A stretch of 5,286 nucleotides of DNA from Deltaproteobacteria bacterium (GTDB taxonomy: Bacteria > Desulfobacterota > Syntrophia > Syntrophales > UBA2210). Location: positions 1-5,286 of the forward strand of contig JAUVXT010000188.1 in the NCBI GenBank assembly GCA_030603465.1, written 5' to 3'. A model generated the notes under the pieces. That model saw only the letters and a program-made list of their open reading frames with translations, made no database searches and was not told where the DNA came from. Both the position numbers and the translations under genes were made by a program. Below, in pieces: positions 1-5,286 of the stretch (its first letter is position 1; each line of letters begins with the position of its first letter).

Positions 1-1
1 G

Positions 2-1135
2 GTCCTGGAGATATACTACAAGGATCAGGCAGAGGGTGAAGCGGTATCAACTCTGGTTACAAGATATTATTCCGATGCTATCAAAGAAAATGGTATAATG
101 CCGGTAGACCAGCCGACAATTGACCAAAAAGGAATAGAAACGAATAAAGATTTTCAATTTACGGCAACGGTAGAAGTGGAACCGGTAATCGAGGCAAAAG
201 ATTACCTCGGTCTTAAAATAGAAAAGAGAAATATCAAGGTAACTGCGCACGATGTGACAGACAAAATCGAGCAGATCCGTCAGATGTACAGCACGCTGGA
301 AGAGATAACGGAAGACCGGGCTATTAAAGAGGGTGATTTTGTTACGATAGATTTTACAGGAAAGGTTGATAAAAAGGTTCAGAAAGAGCTTTCGTCAGAA
401 GATTATACCCTCCAGATAGGCTCAAAGGTATTGTTCGCGGATTTTGAGGAACAACTTATAGGTGTCAAAAAGGGAGAGGAAAAAGAGGTTGCGGTTACAT
501 TACCTGAAAAGTTTCATATCAAAAAAGTTGCAGGCAAAGAGGGTGTATTCACTGTTAACATAAAAGACATCAGGGAAAGAATTCTGCCCAAACTGGATAA
601 AAACTTCGTTAAAAACTTTGAGAAGTATGAGACAATAAAAGATCTAAAGGAAGATGTTAAAAAATCTATTGAGCAGGAAGAAGAAATAAAGGTAAAAGCC
701 GAAGTCGAAAATCAGGTAATAGAAAGACTATTAGAGAAGAATGACTTCGAAGTTCCTTCGATCTTTGTGGAAAGACAGATATACATGATGATGCTGAACG
801 CCCAGAAGCACTTGATAAATAACGGGATGAAACCTGAGGAGGCCTTCAAGGTCAGTTCAAACATGCATGACAACTTTAAAGATCAGGCGGAAAAAACGGT
901 TAAGGCATCCCTTCTTCTGAGTAAGATTGCTGAAAAAGAATCGATCGTGTGCGACGAAAAAGAAGTGGAAGAAAGGCTGAAAGAAATAAAAAGCGGTATC
1001 GAAGCATCAAAAAAGGATGACCTGAAAGAAAGCATCAGAGAAGAAACAGTAAATCAAAAAACGCTTGATTATGTTGTGGGAAATGCCGATATTAAAATAG
1101 TAGAGAAGAAAAAAGGGGAAAAGGAGACGAAGTAG
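2..1135 (+). CDS. tig: Trigger factor, ribosome-associated chaperone (5' partial)
   Basis: Trigger factor binds near the ribosomal exit tunnel and shields nascent chains. The frame is open from base 2, so the ATG at 98 is an internal methionine, not the start. Comparison from memory with the E. coli protein (432 residues) suggests about 52 N-terminal residues are missing, including the GFRxGxxP ribosome-docking loop, which would lie just upstream. Visible residues 1-95 are the rest of the N-terminal domain and linker (VLEIYYKDQ at the edge, NGIMPVDQPTID after it). Residues about 100-187 are the FKBP-type PPIase domain (GDFVTIDFTG near 111, FEEQLIGVKKGEE near 148). The remainder is the helical C-terminal chaperone body (LPKLDKNFVKNF, then long Lys/Glu-rich helices), ending in a basic tail. 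The PPIase loop is divergent (see findings). The stop codon abuts clpP with no gap. Identification is firm; PPIase activity is doubtful. Confidence 0.97.
   Translation, partial: VLEIYYKDQAEGEAVSTLVTRYYSDAIKENGIMPVDQPTIDQKGIETNKDFQFTATVEVEPVIEAKDYLGLKIEKRNIKVTAHDVTDKIEQIRQMYSTLEEITEDRAIKEGDFVTIDFTGKVDKKVQKELSSEDYTLQIGSKVLFADFEEQLIGVKKGEEKEVAVTLPEKFHIKKVAGKEGVFTVNIKDIRERILPKLDKNFVKNFEKYETIKDLKEDVKKSIEQEEEIKVKAEVENQVIERLLEKNDFEVPSIFVERQIYMMMLNAQKHLINNGMKPEEAFKVSSNMHDNFKDQAEKTVKASLLLSKIAEKESIVCDEKEVEERLKEIKSGIEASKKDDLKESIREETVNQKTLDYVVGNADIKIVEKKKGEKETK
1064..1092 (+). promoter_or_regulatory. Possible sigma-32-like heat-shock promoter for clpP, inside tig
   Basis: CTTGATT at 1064-1070 matches 5 of 7 bases of the sigma-32 -35 consensus CTTGAAA. 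After a 14-base spacer, GCCGATAT at 1085-1092 matches 5 of 7 fixed positions of the -10 consensus CCCCATNT. The -10 end lies about 43 bases before the clpP ATG, a sensible place for a secondary promoter serving clpP-clpX-lon. The bases also encode trigger factor, so a chance match is quite possible. Weak candidate only. Confidence 0.2.
1121..1126 (+). promoter_or_regulatory. Ribosome binding site of clpP
   Basis: AAGGAG lies 9 bases before the ATG at 1136, within the last codons of tig. It is a strong Shine-Dalgarno sequence and supports this start over later methionines such as Met6. With the stop codon touching the ATG (TAGATG), ribosomes finishing tig can reinitiate directly on clpP. Confidence 0.8.
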
Positions 1136-1750
1136 ATGACTCTAATTCCGATGGTAATTGAACAAGACGGCAGGGGAGAAAGGGCCTTCGATATATATTC
1201 CAGGCTGTTGAAGGACAGAATTATATTCCTCGGAACGGCAATTGATGACGAAGTCTCCAATCTTATTATAGCTCAGATGCTTTATCTGGAGTCAGAGGAT
1301 CCCGATAAAGAAATATTTTTCTACCTGAATTCACCTGGTGGACTTGTAAGTTCGGGATTGGCAATTTATGATACGATGCAATATATAAAACCACCTGTCT
1401 GCACTTTTTGTATGGGACAGGCGGCGAGCATGGGAGCATTGCTTCTGGGAGCGGGTGAAAAGGGAAAAAGATTTGCGCTGCCCAACTCACGTATACTGAT
1501 ACATCAACCATTGGGAGGTTTTCAGGGACAGGCTTCCGATGTCGGTATCCAGGCAAAGGAAATATTGCGCTTGAAGCAAGACCTGAATAAAATACTGGCT
1601 AAGCATACAGGCCAGCCCCTCAAAAAAATAGAGAAGGATACCGACAGGGATTATTTCTTGACAAGTGAACAGGCCATGAAATATGGAATAATAGATGAGG
1701 TGATCGAGAAGAGGGATCTGGGCAAGAAACCGGGAGATAATCATGAGTAA
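1136..1750 (+). CDS. clpP: ATP-dependent Clp protease proteolytic subunit
   Basis: ClpP is the serine peptidase that forms the cytoplasmic tetradecameric chamber degrading substrates unfolded by ClpX or another Clp ATPase. The 204 residues carry the full catalytic triad: Ser98 in GQAASMGA, His123 in RILIHQP and Asp172 in DTDRDYF. These align with E. coli Ser111, His136 and Asp185 at a constant offset of 13. The oxyanion-side loop NSPGG is at 65-69 and the handle region is at about 124-160. The N-terminus MTLIPMVIEQ begins almost at the mature axial loop, so there is no E. coli-style 14-residue propeptide and only Met removal may be needed. Start support: AAGGAG 9 bases upstream, immediately after the tig stop. 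The C-terminal tail (about 191-204) is charged and slightly longer than in E. coli. Cys89 and Cys92 form a CxxC just before the active serine. It is followed by its partner clpX with an 8-base overlap. Confidence 0.98.
   Translation: MTLIPMVIEQDGRGERAFDIYSRLLKDRIIFLGTAIDDEVSNLIIAQMLYLESEDPDKEIFFYLNSPGGLVSSGLAIYDTMQYIKPPVCTFCMGQAASMGALLLGAGEKGKRFALPNSRILIHQPLGGFQGQASDVGIQAKEILRLKQDLNKILAKHTGQPLKKIEKDTDRDYFLTSEQAMKYGIIDEVIEKRDLGKKPGDNHE
1732..1736 (+). promoter_or_regulatory. Ribosome binding site of clpX
   Basis: GGGAG lies 6 bases before the clpX ATG at 1743 and sits inside the last clpP codons. Together with the ATGAGTAA overlap it indicates coupled translation of clpP and clpX. A second SD-like GGAG (1773-1776) precedes a later in-frame ATG at 1782, but that start would leave only two residues before the first zinc-finger motif residue pair (MLVC), so 1743 is preferred. 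Confidence 0.7.
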
Positions 1751-3032
1751 AAAAAGCAGAACAAGTGAGACCGGAGATACAATGCTTGTGTGCTCATTTT
1801 GCGGAAAGACGCAGAATGAAGTGCGGAAGCTTGTGGCGGGACCTTCCGCCTACATATGTGATGAGTGCATAGAGCTGTGCCGGTGTATTGTAGAAGAGGA
1901 GGAAGAAGTACCTGGAATTCAGGGTCTGGCTGATGAGATACCGGAACCCAAGGAAATCAAAAAGTTTCTCGATCAATATGTTATAGGACAGGAAAAATCA
2001 AAAAAGACACTGGCGGTGGCGGTTTACAATCATTATAAGAGGATATTTTCGGATATAGGCAGTGACGGCGTTGAACTTCAAAAGAGCAATATTCTGCTTA
2101 TAGGGCCCACCGGGTCAGGAAAGACACTTTTGGCCAGGACACTGGCGCGAATGCTGAATGTTCCCTTTACGATAGCAGATGCCACCACGCTGACTGAGGC
2201 GGGATATGTCGGTGAAGATGTTGAAAATATTATATTGAGTCTTTTACAAAATTCCGATTACGATGTGCAAAAGGCATCACGCGGCATTGTCTATATAGAT
2301 GAAATTGACAAGATTTCGAGAAAAGAGGGAAATCTTTCGATAACAAGAGATGTATCCGGCGAAGGGGTTCAACAGGCCCTTTTGAAAATAATAGAGGGTA
2401 CCCTAGCGAATATACCTCCAAAAGGAGGGAGGAAACATCCGCAGCAGGAATTTATACAGGTGGATACGAGCAATATACTATTCATATGCGGCGGCGCGTT
2501 TAACGGATTGGGTGAAATCATTGAAAAGAGAATCGGTATCGGTTCCATGGGCTTTGGAGCCGATATCAAGAGTAAGAATGAAAGAAATATCGGTGAAATA
2601 CTGTCGGATATTCAACCGGAAGATCTTTTGAAATATGGACTGATACCGGAATTTGTCGGTCGCCTCCCCGTTATAGCCACTCTATATGATTTGACCGAGG
2701 ACGACCTCGTGAAGATACTTGTAGAACCTAAAAATTCCATAGTTCAACAGTATAAGAAAATGTTTGAACTTGAAGATGTTAAGCTTACCTTTACAGATGG
2801 AGCCCTGAAAGAAATATCACATCTTTCTGCAGAGAGAAAATCGGGCGCACGCGGACTACGCGCAATTATGGAAAACATCATGCTCGACATAATGTACGAT
2901 ATTCCCTCCAGAGAAGGCGTTAGGGAATGTTTGATAAACGAAGATGTGGTAATGAACGGAGAAATTCCAATTCTCGTTTATGAAGCAAAGAATGAGAATG
3001 CGGAAGATAAAGAGCAAGAAAAAACAGGATAG
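1743..3032 (+). CDS. clpX: ATP-dependent Clp protease ATP-binding subunit ClpX
   Basis: ClpX is the hexameric AAA+ unfoldase that recognises tagged or adaptor-delivered proteins and threads them into ClpP. The 429 residues are near the family norm. The N-terminal C4 zinc-binding domain has Cys17, Cys20, Cys39 and Cys42 (CX2C-X18-CX2C). The AAA+ core shows Walker A GPTGSGKT at 121-128, pore-1 loop GYVG at 154-157, Walker B IVYIDEID at 182-189 (Asp186, Glu187), the pore-2/RKH loop GGRKHP at 228-233, an arginine finger at Arg307 (EFVGRLP) and sensor 2 at Arg370 (GARGLR). The ClpP-docking IGF tripeptide reads MGF at 269-271. The C-terminal tail from about 414 is charged, Glu/Lys-rich and probably disordered. 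The start at 1743 is backed by GGGAG 6 bases upstream and by 16 residues before the first zinc cysteine, as expected. It overlaps clpP by 8 bases, and lon follows after 8 bases. Confidence 0.98.
   Translation: MSKKSRTSETGDTMLVCSFCGKTQNEVRKLVAGPSAYICDECIELCRCIVEEEEEVPGIQGLADEIPEPKEIKKFLDQYVIGQEKSKKTLAVAVYNHYKRIFSDIGSDGVELQKSNILLIGPTGSGKTLLARTLARMLNVPFTIADATTLTEAGYVGEDVENIILSLLQNSDYDVQKASRGIVYIDEIDKISRKEGNLSITRDVSGEGVQQALLKIIEGTLANIPPKGGRKHPQQEFIQVDTSNILFICGGAFNGLGEIIEKRIGIGSMGFGADIKSKNERNIGEILSDIQPEDLLKYGLIPEFVGRLPVIATLYDLTEDDLVKILVEPKNSIVQQYKKMFELEDVKLTFTDGALKEISHLSAERKSGARGLRAIMENIMLDIMYDIPSREGVRECLINEDVVMNGEIPILVYEAKNENAEDKEQEKTG
3026..3029 (+). promoter_or_regulatory. Weak ribosome binding site of lon
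   Basis: AGGA in the last clpX codons is the only SD-like sequence before the ATG at 3041, with an 11-base spacer. It is shorter and further away than the sites of clpP and clpX. Lon may therefore rely on ribosomes terminating at the clpX stop (3030-3032) and be made at a lower level. The ATG at 3083 has no better site and would remove the residues just before the conserved LPLRDVVVFP. Confidence 0.4.
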
Positions 3033-3040
3033 ACAATTGC

Positions 3041-5286
3041 ATGTTGAATATAAATAAAGAAAAAGAAGATGAAAAATTAGTGATGCCATTACTTCCACTG
3101 AGAGATGTGGTTGTATTTCCCCATATGATTTTGCCGCTTTTCGTGGGGAGAGAAAAATCGATTACTGCCCTGGAATCCGCCATGAAGTACGAAAAGGAGA
3201 TTTTTCTTGCCGCCCAGAAGGAAGCGGAAAACGATAACCCCGGGGAAGATGATATCTACAATGTTGGAACGATCGGAACAATCATCCAGCTTCTAAGACT
3301 TCCTGACGATACGGTGAAAGTACTTGTTGAAGGAAAGAAGCGGGGCCTGATCAAGGAATTTATACCAAATTCAGATTTCTTCATCGTGAATGTTCAGGAA
3401 CGGAAAGATAGTGTGAATTCGGAAGACGAGATCAAAATCAGAGCATTGATGAGGAATGTTACCGAGGCGTTAGAAAAGTATGCTAAACTGAGCAAGAAGG
3501 TTCCTCCGGAGATGATAGGTTCCATGTCAACTTCAAGCGATCCGGCGAAGCTTGCCAATATATCGGTATCACACCTCCAGATAAAGCTGGAAGAGAAACA
3601 GAAGATACTGGAGATGGATAATGTGGCCGACAAACTCGAGAAGATATATGGCATGATTGAGGCTGAAATTGAAATTCTTGAAGTGGAGGGGCGGATAAGA
3701 AAACGCGTAAAAGGGCAGATGGAGAAGACCCAGAAGGATTACTACCTCAATGAACAGATGAGAGCCATCCAAAAGGAGATGGGGGAAGAAGATAGTATAA
3801 AGAATGAGATACAGGAAATCACAAAGAAGCTGGAGGAAAAAAAGTTAACAGAAGAGGCGCAAAAAAAGATCGAAAAAGAGATTAAGAAGCTGAAGATGAT
3901 GGCTCCCATGTCGGCGGAATCAACAGTTGTAAGAAATTATATAGACTGGATACTGGCTTTGCCCTGGAATGAAAAGAAGGAGACGACAAACAGTCTTAAG
4001 GAATCGGAAGCGGTTTTAGAGGAAGATCACTACGGGTTGAAACTGGTCAAGGAAAGGATTCTGGAATACCTTGCGGTACAGATACTGGCAGAGAAGAAAA
4101 AAGGCTCTATCCTATGTCTGGTGGGTCCTCCGGGAGTAGGTAAAACCTCGGTGGCAAAATCGATTGCCAGGGCGACAAACAGGGATTTCGTCAGATTATC
4201 ACTTGGTGGTCTGAGAGATGAAGCTGAAATCAGAGGACATCGAAGAACCTATATCGGGGCCATGCCGGGGAAAATCATACAACTGCTGAAAAAGGCAGGT
4301 TCAAATAATCCGGTCTTCTGCCTCGATGAAATCGATAAGCTGAGTTCTGATTTCAGGGGAGATCCGGCTTCGGCTCTACTGGAAGTACTTGATCCGGAAC
4401 AGAATTTCGCTTTCAATGATAATTACCTTGAAGTGGATTACGACCTCTCAGATGTTATGTTTATAACGACGGCCAACGTATTGCAGACAATCCCGGCGGC
4501 ACTTCAGGACAGAACGGAGGTCATACGAATTGCCGGATATACAGAGCCTGAAAAACTGAATATTGCAAAGAGGTACCTTGTTTCCAAAGAAATGGAAGCA
4601 AATGGCCTGAAAAAACAAAATATATCGTTCAGCGGGGGGGCTCTGCGCAGTATAATCAAAAGCTATACTAGAGAGGCGGGTGTCAGGAACCTTCAGAGAG
4701 AGATCGCCTCCGTCTGTAGAAAAGTAGCGAGAAAAATTGTCACAAACGGCGCTAAGAGAATAATTAAGATAACATCGAAATCCTTGGGAAAGTACCTGGG
4801 TGTGCCGAAGTTCAGATTTGGAGAGACGGAAGGGAAAGATAAGGTAGGATTGTCGGTAGGGCTCGCGTGGACGGAGGTGGGAGGAGAGCTTCTTACGATA
4901 GAATCTTCGGTGGTGCGTGGCACGGGAAAGCCTATACTGACCGGAAACCTTGGAGATGTTATGCAGGAATCGGCGCAGGCTGCGTTGACATATGTAAGAT
5001 CCCGGGCAGCCGAGCTGGGGCTTGATGACAACTTTTATGAAAAATCGGATATACATGTCCATGTGCCGGAAGGCGCAATACCCAAGGATGGTCCATCTGC
5101 AGGAATTGCGATAGCTTCATCGATAGCTTCATCGTTTCTCAAGAAGAAGGTGAGGAGTGATCTTGCCATGACGGGTGAAATTACACTGAGGGGCCGTGTC
5201 CTGCCGATAGGGGGATTAAAGGAAAAACTGTTAGCGGCGCACAGGGGCAACATTAAAACAGTCATTGTCCCGCGGGAAAACGAAAA
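3041..5286 (+). CDS. lon: ATP-dependent protease Lon, LonA type (3' partial)
   Basis: Lon is a cytoplasmic homohexameric AAA+ protease degrading misfolded and regulatory proteins. The window shows 748 residues with an open frame at the edge. E. coli Lon is 784, so a few dozen C-terminal residues are missing. The N-terminal LAN domain starts at LPLRDVVVFPHM (18-29) and runs to about 210. A Lys/Glu-rich coiled coil (about 205-295) precedes LALPWN (to 310). The AAA+ module has Walker A GPPGVGKT at 362-369, pore loop Tyr404-Ile405-Gly406, Walker B LDEID at 428-432, sensor-1 Asn479, arginine finger Arg491 and sensor-2 Arg549 (YTREAGVR). The protease domain has catalytic Ser686 (DGPSAG) and Lys729 (GGLKEK), 43 residues apart as in E. 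coli. Residue order and spacing identify LonA, not membrane LonB. It starts 8 bases after clpX with a weak SD. Local oddities (tandem repeat, G7 run, A-rich slippery heptamers) do not break the frame. Confidence 0.98.
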   Translation, partial: MLNINKEKEDEKLVMPLLPLRDVVVFPHMILPLFVGREKSITALESAMKYEKEIFLAAQKEAENDNPGEDDIYNVGTIGTIIQLLRLPDDTVKVLVEGKKRGLIKEFIPNSDFFIVNVQERKDSVNSEDEIKIRALMRNVTEALEKYAKLSKKVPPEMIGSMSTSSDPAKLANISVSHLQIKLEEKQKILEMDNVADKLEKIYGMIEAEIEILEVEGRIRKRVKGQMEKTQKDYYLNEQMRAIQKEMGEEDSIKNEIQEITKKLEEKKLTEEAQKKIEKEIKKLKMMAPMSAESTVVRNYIDWILALPWNEKKETTNSLKESEAVLEEDHYGLKLVKERILEYLAVQILAEKKKGSILCLVGPPGVGKTSVAKSIARATNRDFVRLSLGGLRDEAEIRGHRRTYIGAMPGKIIQLLKKAGSNNPVFCLDEIDKLSSDFRGDPASALLEVLDPEQNFAFNDNYLEVDYDLSDVMFITTANVLQTIPAALQDRTEVIRIAGYTEPEKLNIAKRYLVSKEMEANGLKKQNISFSGGALRSIIKSYTREAGVRNLQREIASVCRKVARKIVTNGAKRIIKITSKSLGKYLGVPKFRFGETEGKDKVGLSVGLAWTEVGGELLTIESSVVRGTGKPILTGNLGDVMQESAQAALTYVRSRAAELGLDDNFYEKSDIHVHVPEGAIPKDGPSAGIAIASSIASSFLKKKVRSDLAMTGEITLRGRVLPIGGLKEKLLAAHRGNIKTVIVPRENE
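5110..5133 (+). repeat. Perfect 12-bp tandem duplication within lon
   Basis: GATAGCTTCATC occurs twice head to tail (5110-5121 and 5122-5133), and the next base also continues the pattern. In the lon frame it encodes Ile-Ala-Ser-Ser twice (residues 691-698), in the helix just after catalytic Ser686. The distance from Ser686 to the following Val-Arg-Ser-Asp equals that in E. coli Lon, so the repeat adds no length compared with the family. Confidence 0.9.

Noticed and set aside
98..100. ATG at 98 as the start of tig
   Set aside because: The frame is open to the window edge, and the upstream residues match the trigger factor N-terminal domain, so this is internal Met33 of the visible part.
1065..1098. 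Sigma-70-type promoter TTGATT with TATTAA or TAAAAT upstream of clpP
   Set aside because: The spacing is 19 or 22 bases with mediocre hexamers; the sigma-32-like reading of the same stretch fits better.
1266..1744. Minus-strand open frames opposite clpP (1266-1556 and 1487-1744)
   Set aside because: They are antisense to ClpP, whose catalytic triad and length are complete. The peptides are Cys/Tyr/Pro-rich and typical of shadow frames.
2415..2428. Hairpin CCTCC-AAAA-GGAGG, with a strong SD-like GGAGG inside clpX
   Set aside because: It encodes the conserved pore-2 loop segment Pro-Pro-Lys-Gly-Gly, has only a 5-bp stem with no U-tract, and no start codon follows at a useful distance. Neither a terminator nor an internal start is supported.
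2769..2796. CTTGAAG near the clpX 3' end as a heat-shock -35 for lon
   Set aside because: The -35 match is good (6 of 7), but no CCCCATNT-like element lies 13-16 bases downstream, and the site is about 270 bases from lon.
2931..2956. TTGATA as a -35 box for a lon promoter
   Set aside because: No acceptable -10 hexamer at 16-18 bases; the following sequence is ordinary clpX coding.
3033..3040. clpX-lon gap as a terminator or regulatory spacer
   Set aside because: It is only 8 bases long, too short for a hairpin; it is simply an intra-operon junction.
4448..5062. Long open frame on the minus strand opposite lon (about 204 residues), with further minus-strand frames at 4693-5031 and 5035-5265
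   Set aside because: They lie fully antisense to strongly conserved Lon coding sequence. Their translations have no recognisable domain, and I see no case for an independent gene. They are codon-bias shadows.

Overview
This window is a gap-free stretch of a bacterial protein quality-control operon. All genes are on the + strand, in the order tig (trigger factor, 5' end cut off) - clpP - clpX - lon (3' end cut off). Coding sequence covers essentially every base. I see no RNA gene, mobile element, CRISPR array or terminator, and no non-coding gap longer than 8 bases.

Layout: positions 2-1135 hold the last 377 residues of trigger factor. The tig stop codon directly abuts the clpP ATG at 1136 (TAGATG). 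clpP (1136-1750) overlaps clpX (1743-3032) by 8 bases. Eight bases separate clpX from lon (3041 to the window end, 748 residues visible and still open). This packing implies one transcript and translational coupling.

The products form one functional set. Trigger factor meets nascent chains at the ribosome. ClpX is the AAA+ unfoldase that feeds the ClpP serine-protease chamber. Lon is a separate single-chain AAA+ protease with a Ser-Lys active site. All key catalytic and nucleotide-binding residues I looked for in ClpP, ClpX and Lon are present, so these three look functional.

Organism: the gene order tig-clpP-clpX-lon is widespread in Proteobacteria, delta-type lineages and Clostridia. Base composition is moderate, with frequent AGA/AGG and ATA codons and many Lys/Glu residues. 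ClpP has no long propeptide, and the trigger factor PPIase domain has a divergent active-site loop. By impression this fits an anaerobic delta-type (Desulfobacterota/Nitrospirota-like) bacterium better than a gamma-proteobacterium. That is weak inference, and a clostridial relative is not excluded.

I do not find a previously undescribed system here. The points worth a second look are small: a possible heat-shock-type promoter inside the tig 3' end, a divergent trigger factor PPIase loop, a 12-bp tandem repeat beside the Lon active-site serine, altered residues around the Lon arginine finger, and slippery A-rich heptamers in lon.
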